From: Agrococcus sp. HG114
GTDB taxonomy: Bacteria; Actinomycetota; Actinomycetes; Actinomycetales; Microbacteriaceae
DNA length: 39,333 nt
Direction: 5' to 3'
Assembly: GCF_024723325.1 (NCBI RefSeq)
Contig: NZ_JANQCH010000006.1
Span: forward strand, 1 to 39,333
Shown here: positions 7,774 to 15,577 of the stretch, one piece after another
Numbering within the stretch: the first letter of the stretch is position 1
Layout of the letters: every line of letters starts with the position of its first letter
Notes under the pieces: generated by a model
Told to the model about the DNA's origin: nothing
Seen by the model: only the letters and a program-made list of their open reading frames with translations
Database searches by the model: none
Position numbers and translations under genes: made by a program

Positions 7774-9234
7774 GTGCCCGACCTTCTTGTCGCGCCGAGT
7801 CACGCACAGGGAGTGAAGTTGGAGCTGTCGGATTACATCCGCATCGTCAGGAAGTACTGGGTGCTCCTCGTCGCAGCCACGCTCGTCGGTGTCGGCATGG
7901 GCGCGATTGCCTCCCTGATGCAGAGGCCCGTGTACTCGGCGTCGACGCAGGTTTTCGTATCCCTTCAGGGCGGCGACACGACTGCTGAGCTCGCGCAGGG
8001 CAACACCTTCACGCTCTCGCGCGTCGCGACATATGCCAACCTCGTTGATTCGCAGCGCGTGCTCGACGGCGTGATTGAGTCGCTCGGCCTCGACGAGACG
8101 TTCTCGGCCCTCGACTCGCGCGTCAGCGCCACCACGGTGCCGGAGACCACGATCATCCAGATCACCGCGACGAGCAACGACCCGGCTGCGGCTGCGGCGC
8201 TCGCCGACGCCGCGGCTGCCAGCCTGTCGGAGACGGTCACGGCGATCGAGGCGCGACCTGATCAGACGAGCCCGGTGCAGCTCGCGGTCGTCGAACGCGC
8301 GTCGGTGCCGACATCGCCGATCAGCCCGCGCACGACCGTCAACATCGCCCTCGGTGCGCTGATCGCCCTCGGGCTCGCCGTGGGGTTCGCACTCCTCCGC
8401 GAGGTGCTCGACACTCGAATCCGCAACGAGCGCGACGTGCGCGCGGTGACTGCTGCCCCGATGCTCGGTGCGATCGCGTTCGACCCGAAGGCCAAGCAGC
8501 GGCCGCTCATCGTGCACGCCGACCCGCTGAGCCCGCGCTCCGAGCAGTTCCGCACGCTCCGTACGAACCTCCAGTTCATCGAGGTCGACGACGACTCACG
8601 CTCGATCGTTGTCACATCGGCGACGCCGGGTGAGGGCAAGAGCACGACGACGGCGAACCTGGCGCTCGCGATCGCGGACGCGGGGCAGACGGTCATCCTC
8701 ATCGACGCCGATCTGCGGAAGCCCAAGGTCGCCGAGTACATGAACCTCGACGGAGGTGTCGGCCTGACCGATGTGCTCATCGGCCGCGCTGAGCTCGTCG
8801 ACGCAGTGCAGCAGTGGGGCGCTAAGTCGCTCTACGTGCTGCCCGCTGGTCAGATCCCGCCGAACCCGTCCGAGCTCCTCGGATCCAAGGCCATGGCGAC
8901 GCTCTTGAAGGAGCTGCAGGCAGAGTTCGACTGGGTGCTGTTCGACGCACCACCGCTGCTGCCGGTCACCGATGCGGCGGTGCTCTCGAAGCACGTTGAG
9001 AGCGTGGTGATCGTCGCATCGGCGGGCAAGGCGACGAAGCACCAGCTCGAGACGGCGGTGCAGCTGCTCAACACCGTCGACTCGGACGTCAGTGGCGTCG
9101 TGCTGACAATGGTGCCCACGCGCGGCGCCGATGCGTACGCCTACGGGCACTACGGCTACGGCCACTATGGCTACATGGAGCGCAAGCAGCAGGAGCAGAA
9201 GGCGAAGCGCTTCGCGCTGCCCAAGGTGCGCTAA
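7774..9234 (+). CDS. Polysaccharide co-polymerase / BY-type tyrosine autokinase (Wzc-like)
   Basis: A 486-residue fusion of a Wzz chain-length domain and a cytoplasmic tyrosine kinase. Two membrane helices flank an external loop: WVLLVAATLVGVGMGAIA near residues 29-46 and IALGALIALGLAVGFALL near 191-208. The kinase has Walker A TPGEGKSTTT near residue 285, Walker A' VILIDADLRKP near 307 and Walker B WVLFDAPP near 388. The C-terminus carries a tyrosine cluster of alternating GHYGY units (six Tyr between about 451 and 465), the expected autophosphorylation tail. In characterised systems phosphorylation of this tail controls oligomerisation and chain length. The gene follows the phosphatase and overlaps the next gene by one base (TAATG). 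GTG at 7813 is a possible shorter start. Confidence 0.9.
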   Translation: MPDLLVAPSHAQGVKLELSDYIRIVRKYWVLLVAATLVGVGMGAIASLMQRPVYSASTQVFVSLQGGDTTAELAQGNTFTLSRVATYANLVDSQRVLDGVIESLGLDETFSALDSRVSATTVPETTIIQITATSNDPAAAAALADAAAASLSETVTAIEARPDQTSPVQLAVVERASVPTSPISPRTTVNIALGALIALGLAVGFALLREVLDTRIRNERDVRAVTAAPMLGAIAFDPKAKQRPLIVHADPLSPRSEQFRTLRTNLQFIEVDDDSRSIVVTSATPGEGKSTTTANLALAIADAGQTVILIDADLRKPKVAEYMNLDGGVGLTDVLIGRAELVDAVQQWGAKSLYVLPAGQIPPNPSELLGSKAMATLLKELQAEFDWVLFDAPPLLPVTDAAVLSKHVESVVIVASAGKATKHQLETAVQLLNTVDSDVSGVVLTMVPTRGADAYAYGHYGYGHYGYMERKQQEQKAKRFALPKVR

Positions 9235-10121
9235 TGCGGGCGATGTTCGGCGATCGTGCGAACGGCCGCCGACTCGCGCTCGGGCTCATCGCCGTGGCCG
9301 TGCTGCTCGTCGTCGATGTGATCCTCGTCGCCGTCGCGCTTCGAGCGCATGACGTGCCGCCGTCGGCCCCGGGGCCGACCGGCACTCAGCAGCCCCTCCT
9401 GCCGTCGGGCTCCCCGACGTCCTCGGGGGCACCGTCGCCCGATGCGACAGCGGCGGCCGAACCGACGGGCACCCGACTGCTCAGCGCCATCTCGAGCACA
9501 GTCGCGTGGAGGGCCGAGCAGGGCGCGTGCGGGGTGCCGGGTTCGATCGAGCTGACGACGGACGGCGGCCAGACGTGGACACCAGCCGACCTCGAGCTCG
9601 AAGGACCGGTGCTCGCGCTCGAGCCGAACGCCGACGGCAGGCGAGGCATCGTCGTCATGGCGGATGCGGCGTGCGAGCCCGTCGTGCAGCGTACGTTCAC
9701 CGGCGGGGTCGGGTGGGAGCTCGCGCCCGACCAGCGCCTCGGCAGCTACGTGGATGCGGACGGGACCGTGACGCTGGAAGGCGCCACTGTCGACGCTCCA
9801 TGTCAGCAGCCGCAGGCCGTGACGGCGAGCGGGGGCGGAGTCGTGCTGTGCGACGGCGTCGCGCAGGCGCGCTCGAGCAGCGGTCGTTGGGTAGGCGTCG
9901 CGCAAGATGTGGCCGCGATCGGCTCCGCCGAGGGAGGCGTCGCCGTCGTGCTGAGGAACGCCGAGGGCTGCGATGGGATGGCTGTCGGGATCATCCGCGC
10001 CGGTGCGCTGCAGTCGGCCTGCACGGCCATCCCCGCCGACGCTTCCGTCGCGCTGAGCGCGGGCGCGCCGGGCGACCTCTGGGTGTGGGTAGGGGACGCG
10101 CTCGAGATCGTCGAGCTCTGA
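9234..10121 (+). CDS. Membrane-anchored BNR-repeat protein of unknown function
   Basis: A 295-residue protein translated from an ATG that shares a base with the wzc stop codon, so the two are very likely co-translated. Residues about 13-36 (LALGLIAVAVLLVVDVILVAVAL) are a single membrane anchor, followed by about 45 Pro/Ser/Thr-rich residues. The rest is beta-rich and contains an Asp-box, LTTDGGQTWTP, near residue 107, with weaker copies later, as in BNR/sialidase-like propellers. Several spaced Cys residues suggest disulphides outside the cell. No sialidase active-site residues are evident, so I make no enzymatic claim. Coupling to wzc suggests an accessory role in export or length control of the polymer. 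Confidence 0.75.
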   Translation: MRAMFGDRANGRRLALGLIAVAVLLVVDVILVAVALRAHDVPPSAPGPTGTQQPLLPSGSPTSSGAPSPDATAAAEPTGTRLLSAISSTVAWRAEQGACGVPGSIELTTDGGQTWTPADLELEGPVLALEPNADGRRGIVVMADAACEPVVQRTFTGGVGWELAPDQRLGSYVDADGTVTLEGATVDAPCQQPQAVTASGGGVVLCDGVAQARSSSGRWVGVAQDVAAIGSAEGGVAVVLRNAEGCDGMAVGIIRAGALQSACTAIPADASVALSAGAPGDLWVWVGDALEIVEL

Positions 10122-10143
10122 GCGCGCCCACCCGGACCGTGAC

Positions 10144-11448
10144 TCAGTCCGTCGCCTGGCCCTTGCCGAGCACGATCCGCGGCGTGCCCTTCCAGAGGGC
10201 AGCGTCCGAGACGTTCCGACCGTCGACCAGGAGCTTGACGCCCGGGAGATCCCGCGCCGCAAGTGTGCGGTAGTCGGCGTGGTCGGTCTGGATGATCGCG
10301 AGATCGACTTCCTCGCCCGCTGCATAGGCCTCGAATCCGAGGTGTGCGAGCTCGTCATCGGAGTAGAGCGGATCGTGCACCTTCACCGAGGCACCTACGT
10401 TGCGCAGCGCTTCGGCGGTGGCGAAGACGCCCGAGAACGCCGTCTCCTTGACCCCGCCGCGATAGGCCGCGCCGAGCACGACGGCGCGCATGCCCTCCAG
10501 CCCCCCGAGGGTCGAGGCGGCGCGGGCGACGAGCCGCTCAGGCATCGAGGCGTTGAACTTGCGGGCGGTGCGCACGATCTCGGCGTCCGCGTCGGTCGAG
10601 AGGTACAGCCGGGGGTACACGGGGATGCAGTGGCCGCCGACCGCGATTCCGGGCCGGTGGATGTGGCTGTAGGGCTGCGAGTTGCAGGCCTCGATCACCT
10701 GGTACACGTCGACGCCGATCGAGTCGGCGTAGACCGCGAACTGGTTCGCGAGGCCGATGTTGACATCCCGATACGTCGTCTCGGCCAGCTTCGCCATCTC
10801 GGCGGCCTCCGCGCTGCCGAGGTCCCAGACGCCGTTCGGGCGCGCGAGGTCGGCTCGCTCGTCGAATGACAGCACCGCCTCGTAGAACTCGCGTGCCCGC
10901 TCCGCGCCGGCGGGGGAGAGTCCGCCGATCAGCTTGGGGTAGCGGCGCAGGTCCTGGAAGACCCGGCCGGTGAGCACCCGCTCAGGAGAGAACACGAGGT
11001 GGAAGTCCTCACCCTCGGTCAGGCCGGAGATCCGCTCGATCATCGGCTTCCACCGCGAACGAGTCGTGCCGACCGGCAGGGTCGTCTCGTAGGAGATGAG
11101 CGTGCCGGGCGTGAGGTGCTGAGCGAGTGAGGTCGTTGCGGCGTCCATCCACGCGAAGTCCGGCTCCCACGAGGCGTCGTCGACGAACAGTGGCACCACC
11201 AGCACGATCGCATCGGCTCCGGGGACCCCGTCCGCATAGTCGGTCGTCGCTCGCAGACGTCCTGCAGCGACGGCGTCCGACAGCTTCTCCTGCAGCTGCG
11301 CCTCACCGGGGAACGGCTCCCGACCAGCATTGATCAGCTCGACGGCGCGCTCGTTGATGTCGATGCCGACGACCTCGTGCCCTGCGTCGGCGAACTGGAC
11401 GGCGAGCGGGAGACCGATCTTCCCGAGGGCGATGACTGCGATGCGCAT
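10144..11448 (-). CDS. wbpA: Nucleotide sugar 6-dehydrogenase (UDP-GlcNAc dehydrogenase, WbpA-like)
   Basis: A 434-residue NAD-dependent dehydrogenase that oxidises C6 of a UDP-hexosamine to a carboxylate. The N-terminal Rossmann loop reads ALGKIGLPLA; the first Gly of the usual GxGxxG is Ala, which I believe is common in this actinobacterial subgroup. The active-site Cys lies in GGHCIPVYP near residue 261, and FSPERV and the C-terminal UDP-binding domain (GxAYRGGVKETAFS) are in place. An in-frame extension to 11703 exists, but ATG at 11448 begins the Rossmann fold directly and has GGGAGA upstream, so it is preferred. It is last in the minus-strand wbpD-E-B-A set, 26 bases after wbpB. That company points to UDP-GlcNAc as substrate rather than UDP-glucose or UDP-ManNAc. 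Confidence 0.85.
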   Translation of the reverse strand: MRIAVIALGKIGLPLAVQFADAGHEVVGIDINERAVELINAGREPFPGEAQLQEKLSDAVAAGRLRATTDYADGVPGADAIVLVVPLFVDDASWEPDFAWMDAATTSLAQHLTPGTLISYETTLPVGTTRSRWKPMIERISGLTEGEDFHLVFSPERVLTGRVFQDLRRYPKLIGGLSPAGAERAREFYEAVLSFDERADLARPNGVWDLGSAEAAEMAKLAETTYRDVNIGLANQFAVYADSIGVDVYQVIEACNSQPYSHIHRPGIAVGGHCIPVYPRLYLSTDADAEIVRTARKFNASMPERLVARAASTLGGLEGMRAVVLGAAYRGGVKETAFSGVFATAEALRNVGASVKVHDPLYSDDELAHLGFEAYAAGEEVDLAIIQTDHADYRTLAARDLPGVKLLVDGRNVSDAALWKGTPRIVLGKGQATD

Positions 11449-11474
11449 GCTTCTTCTGCTTCTCCCGTTTCGGT

Positions 11475-12470
11475 TCACTGCTGCTGGATGCGGACGGTCT
11501 CGCCGGTGCGAGCAGACTCGAGCGCAGCCTCGACGATCTCGAGCGTGTGGAGACCCTGCTCCATCGTGACAACGTCGCTCTCGAGGCCGAGCACCGCGTC
11601 CCGGAACGCCTCGTGCTCGACGCGCAACGGCTCGCGCTTCGGGAAGGCGAAGCGAGTGATGTCGCCCTCCGAGACGCCGCGGAACGATGAGATCGACTCC
11701 CACTCGACGTCTACGGTGCCGTTCGCGTAGAAGGTGAGATCACCCGCCATGGTGTCCGCGACGAAGGTCCCCTTCTCGCCGGTCACCGTAGTCAGTCGCT
11801 CCTTCATCGGGCTGAGCCAGTTGACCACGTGGTTGACGTTCACGCCGTTCTCGAGCTTGCCGGTGACCAGCACCATGTCCTCGTGCGGGCGCCCCGACTT
11901 CATCGCGGTCTGACCCGAGACACGCGCATACGAGCTGCCGGCGATCCAAGCGGTCAGGTCGATGTCGTGGGAGGCGAGATCCTTCCCGACTCCGACGTCG
12001 GCGATGCGCGCGGGAAACGGCCCTTGCCGTCGGGTTGCGATCTGGTAGACCGCGCCGAGCTCGTCGCCTTGAATGCGCTTGCGCAGCTGCTGGAGGGCAG
12101 GATTGAAGCGCTCGATGTGGCCGACCGCGCCGACGAGGCCCTTGGCGGCGAACGCATCGCGCATCCGCACACCTGCTTGGACGGAGTGCGCGATCGGCTT
12201 CTCGACGAGCGCGTGGACGCCGGCGTCGGCCAGTCGGAGCGCGACCTCCTCATGGAACTGGGTGGGCACCGCGACGACCGCCATGTCGACGCCCGTCTCG
12301 ATGAGGTCGTCCACTCCTTCGAGCACGGGGAGACCGCTCGCGGCGCCATGCGGATCGCCCATCGCGTCAGCGACAGCGACGAGCTCGACGCCGTCGAGGT
12401 CGCGCAGCACGCGCGCGTGATGCCTGCCCATCATGCCGAGCCCGATCAAGCCCGCCCGCAGCGCTGCCAT
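11475..12470 (-). CDS. wbpB: Gfo/Idh/MocA-family dehydrogenase (WbpB/WlbA-like, 3-oxidation of UDP-GlcNAcA)
   Basis: A 331-residue NAD(P)-dependent oxidoreductase. It opens with the Rossmann motif GLIGLGMMGRHHARVL (residues about 6-21) and has the family's catalytic-type EKP in VEKPIAHS near residue 92. Family members oxidise or reduce sugar hydroxyls. Next to a C6-dehydrogenase, an aminotransferase and a WbpD-type acetyltransferase, the expected reaction is oxidation of UDP-GlcNAcA at C3, feeding the 3-keto sugar to WbpE. Its ATG shares one base with the stop of wbpE (TGATG), so translation is coupled. Myo-inositol or other sugar dehydrogenase activity is possible in isolation, but the operon argues against it. 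Confidence 0.82.
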   Translation of the reverse strand: MAALRAGLIGLGMMGRHHARVLRDLDGVELVAVADAMGDPHGAASGLPVLEGVDDLIETGVDMAVVAVPTQFHEEVALRLADAGVHALVEKPIAHSVQAGVRMRDAFAAKGLVGAVGHIERFNPALQQLRKRIQGDELGAVYQIATRRQGPFPARIADVGVGKDLASHDIDLTAWIAGSSYARVSGQTAMKSGRPHEDMVLVTGKLENGVNVNHVVNWLSPMKERLTTVTGEKGTFVADTMAGDLTFYANGTVDVEWESISSFRGVSEGDITRFAFPKREPLRVEHEAFRDAVLGLESDVVTMEQGLHTLEIVEAALESARTGETVRIQQQ

Positions 12471-13567
12471 CAGGCGCCTGCCTTCGCGACGGCGTTCACG
12501 GCCTCGATGATCCGGTCGAGGTCGCCGTCGGTGAGCGAGGGATGCACCGGGATCGAGAGGACGGTGGCTGCGGCCGCTTCGGTGTTCGGCAGGTCCAGTC
12601 CGGGAGCGAAGGGCGCGAGCGACTCGAGACGGTGGTTGGGGATCGGGTAGTAGACGCCGTTGCCGATCCCGTGCTCCTCGCGGAGCGCCCGCGAGAAGCC
12701 GTCGCGGTCGTTCTCCACCCGAATCGTGTACTGGTGGTAGACGTGAGTCGCGCCGTCGGCGACCACCGGGGTCTGCACCCCTCGGAGCTCACGGTCGAGG
12801 CGGGCGGCATTGGCCTGTCGCTGAGCAGTCCAGCCGCTCAGCTTCGTCAGCTGCGCTCGCCCGATCGCGGCGTGGATGTCGGTCATCCGGGCGTTGAACC
12901 CGATCACCTCGTTGGCGTACTGGCGTTCCATGCCCTGATTGCGGAGCAGGCGAACAGCTCGCGCCATCGCCTGATCCTCGACCACCACCATGCCGCCTTC
13001 GCCGCTGGTCATGTTCTTCGTGGGGTAAAGGCTGAACATCGCGAAGCGGCCGAAGGTCCCGACCTGCGCACCGTCGAGCTGGGCGCCGTGCGCCTGGGCT
13101 GCGTCCTCGAAGATCACGAGCGCGTGGCGGTCGGCGACGGCTCGCAGCTCGCGCATCCGAGCCGGGTGCCCGTAGAGGTGCACAGGCATGATTGCCTTCG
13201 TCCGCGGAGTGATCGCTGCTTCGACGGCTGCCGGGTCGAGGGTGAACGTGTCGAGCTCGATGTCGGCGAAGACCGGCGTCGCGCCGGTAAGCGCCACGGA
13301 GTTGCCCGTCGCGGCGAAGGTGAACGAGGGCACGATCACTTCATCGCCCGAGCCGATGCCGGCAGCGAGAAGGCCGAGATGAAGCCCTGCAGTGCCGGAG
13401 TTGACCGCGACGGCGGTGCGGCCGCCCGCGAGCTGAGCGCCGAACTCCTCCTCGAAGGCGGCGACCTCCGGGCCCTGCGCGACCATGCCTGAGCGCAGCA
13501 CTCGGTCGACCGCGGCCCGCTCCTCGTCGCCGATGATCGGCTTGGCGGCGGGGATCAGTTCAGGCAC
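12470..13567 (-). CDS. wbpE: DegT/DnrJ/EryC1-type sugar aminotransferase (WbpE/WlbC-like)
   Basis: A 365-residue PLP enzyme expected to transfer the amino group of glutamate onto C3 of the keto-uronate made by WbpB. The cofactor Lys lies in SLYPTKNMTSGEGG near residue 180, and NSGTAGLHLGL near residue 55 and FEDAAQAHGA near 153 are standard family motifs. An in-frame ATG at 13600 exists, but the GTG at 13567 has AAGGAG nine bases upstream, gives the typical start PELIPAAKPIIG, and overlaps the upstream wbpD stop by eight bases, so it is preferred. A second, distinct DegT paralogue (19312-20439) serves the other sugar pathway. Confidence 0.87.
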   Translation of the reverse strand: MPELIPAAKPIIGDEERAAVDRVLRSGMVAQGPEVAAFEEEFGAQLAGGRTAVAVNSGTAGLHLGLLAAGIGSGDEVIVPSFTFAATGNSVALTGATPVFADIELDTFTLDPAAVEAAITPRTKAIMPVHLYGHPARMRELRAVADRHALVIFEDAAQAHGAQLDGAQVGTFGRFAMFSLYPTKNMTSGEGGMVVVEDQAMARAVRLLRNQGMERQYANEVIGFNARMTDIHAAIGRAQLTKLSGWTAQRQANAARLDRELRGVQTPVVADGATHVYHQYTIRVENDRDGFSRALREEHGIGNGVYYPIPNHRLESLAPFAPGLDLPNTEAAAATVLSIPVHPSLTDGDLDRIIEAVNAVAKAGA

Positions 13568-14159
13568 GTGCCAAAGCTCCTTCGTTCTCGAGGAATTCAT
13601 CGCCCGTCACCGGGCAGACGAAGCGATCGCCTCGGGCCTCGAGCCTCCGTCCTGCGGGACCGACCCAGCCAATCTGGCGGGCCGGCACGCCTGCCACGAG
13701 CGCGTAAGCCGGCACGTCGCGGATGACAACGGCGCCCGCAGCAATGGTCGCCCATTCGCCAATGGTGACTGGTGCCACGCAGACCGCGCGGGCCCCAATC
13801 GCCGCTCCGCGCCTGATGATGACTCCCACCGCCTCCCAGTCATCGGCGGACTTGACGGAACCGTCTTCGTTGATGGCGCGCGGATGCAAGTCGTTCGTGA
13901 GCACGGCCGAGGGGCCGATGAATACTCCGTCCTCGAGTGTCGCGGGTTCATATACGAGAGCCAGGTTCTGGATCTTGCAACGATCCCCGACCACAACGCC
14001 GGTGCCCACGTAGGCGCCGCGACCGATCGTGCACTGTTCGCCGATCACGGCGTACTCACGAACCTGCGCCAGATGCCAGACGATGGTCCCGGAGCCGACG
14101 CTGGCCCTCTCGTCGACATCCGCGGTGGGCAAGAATCTGGCCTGTACTGGAACGCTCAT
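13560..14159 (-). CDS. wbpD: UDP-3-amino-sugar N-acetyltransferase, left-handed beta-helix (WbpD/WlbB-like)
   Basis: A 199-residue acetyl-CoA-dependent enzyme of the hexapeptide type. The repeats begin at about residue 15 (SVGSGTIVWHLAQVREYAVIG). The segment FIGPSAVLTNDLHPRA near residue 80 closely resembles the WbpD/WlbB active-site stretch with its conserved Asn and Asp. A loop (EDGSVKSADDWE) follows, as in that family. It would acetylate the 3-amino group to complete UDP-GlcNAc(3NAc)A. The C-terminal 35 residues (after GVPARQIGWV) resemble the tail of family members, with one Cys. It is the first gene of the minus-strand set; TAGACT seven bases before ATG 14159 suggests a leaderless start. 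Confidence 0.87.
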   Translation of the reverse strand: MSVPVQARFLPTADVDERASVGSGTIVWHLAQVREYAVIGEQCTIGRGAYVGTGVVVGDRCKIQNLALVYEPATLEDGVFIGPSAVLTNDLHPRAINEDGSVKSADDWEAVGVIIRRGAAIGARAVCVAPVTIGEWATIAAGAVVIRDVPAYALVAGVPARQIGWVGPAGRRLEARGDRFVCPVTGDEFLENEGALARA

Positions 14160-14166
14160 CGCGTCA

Positions 14167-14172
14167 AGTCTA
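14167..14172 (-). promoter_or_regulatory. Probable -10 element TAGACT of the wbpD-E-B-A set
   Basis: On the reverse strand TAGACT is followed by seven bases and the wbpD ATG. There is no ribosome site. It is the only promoter-like sequence I see for the four-gene set. Confidence 0.4.
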
Positions 14173-14291
14173 GGCGTCTGGCAGTGTGACGGAGCTGCTC
14201 CGGCGCTGGGTTCAGGCGCTGTTCATCCCGCTTAGTGGTCTTCGGCTGCCAGTGATCCCGGCGGTCGCGCTTCGTGGCTCGGCACCGCGGG

Positions 14292-14297
14292 TAACCT
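14292..14297 (+). promoter_or_regulatory. Possible -10 element TAACCT for wzx-wzy
   Basis: TAACCT would start transcription near 14304, about 20 bases before ATG 14324. The leader shows no Shine-Dalgarno. It supports the shorter wzx start over GTG 14186, which is only 26 bases from the divergent wbpD start. Confidence 0.35.
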
Positions 14298-14323
14298 TGG
14301 GTGACTGGCTGATCACCGCGGTC

Positions 14324-15577
14324 ATGGCCCGAAGTCGACCGAAAATTCGAACGGAACTGAGTACCTTGACACTCCTTGCGGGGCGAGAGCCGTCGGCCGC
14401 CCGGGCGGCAGTGCTCCTGCTCTCGACGCAAGCGTTGACAGCGGCCTCTGCATTCGGAGTTAGCTTACTCGCGGCGACGGTTATGGCCCCGGCGGCTCGA
14501 GGCGAGCTGGCTCTCTGGTTGCAGATCGTCTATTTGTCCTCCACTCTCGCGCTCCTCGGGATCGAGAGGCCGATGGTCGCACATGCTCAAGGCTCGGCGC
14601 GGTCCGTCACAGCATTCGTGCTAGCACGACTCGCGTCCGCTCCCGCGACGCTGGCCGTGTTGTCTTTCGTGGCACTCGTGTGGTTGATCCTCTCGAGCGG
14701 CTCTCAATTGCCCCTCCTGCTGATGACCGCGCTTTCCTATGTGTTGACTAATGTGCAACTTCGAGCAGTTCGCATCGGCTATCTCGTCAGCCGCGATTGG
14801 AGACCGTTCGTTAGCATCACGATCGGCACCCACCTCGTGACAATCGCCGTCTCGCTGCTGCTCGCCCTTCTCGGAGCGGGAGACGTGCGTGTTTGGACAC
14901 TCGTGTACGTGGTGTCTGGCGTCGTGGTCCTCCTGTACCTGGGCAGGGATCGCGATGCGCCGGATGTATCGCTAGACGTCGATGTCCGTGAGCTCATGCG
15001 GACCTCGTACCGCCTCATCCCGGCCAGCATCGGGAACACTGCAATGCTCAGGTCTGACCGACTCCTGCTCCCGATGCTGAGTTCCAGCGCGCAGCTGGGC
15101 CTGTACGTGATGGTGGCCACCGCTACGGAGCTCGCTGCGTGGCCCGTGCAGCAGTACGTCGATGCGTCACTCCGCAAGTGGCGGCAGCAATCGCCGACTA
15201 TCTGGTCGATCCACGGCCGCACCGCCGTCGGTTTCGGGATCGGTGCTGGCTTCGCCGTCCTTGCGGGGACGTTGATGCATCACATCATCATGGCGTGGTT
15301 ACCGGCATACACGGACTCCCTTGGACTCGTGCCGCCGCTCGTGCTCGCCGCGGCCATCTACAGTGCGACGCGAGTTCAGCAAGGTCTGCTGGTCAGCCAG
15401 GCCCGGACGGGAATGGCTTCACTGGTGGAGACAGCGGGGATGGTGGCGTCGGTGCTGCTCTACCTCGCCCTAATACCTGGGTTGGGTGCCGTCGGCGCCG
15501 CTATAGGGTCCGTAATCGGGTACTCGGTAGGTCTGGTGATCGGCGCGGTGGCCTTGTCGACGAGGACCGTGCGATGA
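14324..15577 (+). CDS. wzx: Polysaccharide flippase, MATE/PST-like (Wzx)
   Basis: Predicted lipid-linked repeat-unit flippase of 417 residues with about 12 hydrophobic helices, the first at AAVLLLSTQALTAASAFGV and the last at GSVIGYSVGLVIGAVAL. Basic residues between helices follow the positive-inside rule. Wzx sequences diverge greatly, so the call rests on topology, size and context: the stop overlaps the next gene's start (ATGA) and all other parts of a Wzx/Wzy system surround it. The frame stays open to GTG 14186, adding 46 residues without a helix; ATG 14324 is preferred because of TAACCT upstream and because the first helix then lies close to the N-terminus. Third codon positions contain more A/T than in the flanking genes, suggesting acquired DNA. 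Confidence 0.8.
   Translation: MARSRPKIRTELSTLTLLAGREPSAARAAVLLLSTQALTAASAFGVSLLAATVMAPAARGELALWLQIVYLSSTLALLGIERPMVAHAQGSARSVTAFVLARLASAPATLAVLSFVALVWLILSSGSQLPLLLMTALSYVLTNVQLRAVRIGYLVSRDWRPFVSITIGTHLVTIAVSLLLALLGAGDVRVWTLVYVVSGVVVLLYLGRDRDAPDVSLDVDVRELMRTSYRLIPASIGNTAMLRSDRLLLPMLSSSAQLGLYVMVATATELAAWPVQQYVDASLRKWRQQSPTIWSIHGRTAVGFGIGAGFAVLAGTLMHHIIMAWLPAYTDSLGLVPPLVLAAAIYSATRVQQGLLVSQARTGMASLVETAGMVASVLLYLALIPGLGAVGAAIGSVIGYSVGLVIGAVALSTRTVR

Noticed and set aside
11449-11703. N-terminal extension of the nucleotide sugar dehydrogenase
   Set aside because: The extra 85 codons overlap wbpB in another frame and precede a textbook Rossmann start at ATG 11448.
10144-14159. Possible teichuronic or enterobacterial common antigen (WecB/WecC) pathway
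   Set aside because: No UDP-GlcNAc 2-epimerase is present, whereas the 3-oxidase, aminotransferase and WbpD-type acetyltransferase point to the diacetamido-uronate route.
14366-14371. A perfect TTGACA hexamer
   Set aside because: It lies inside wzx, and I see no -10 at a fitting distance or downstream start that needs it.
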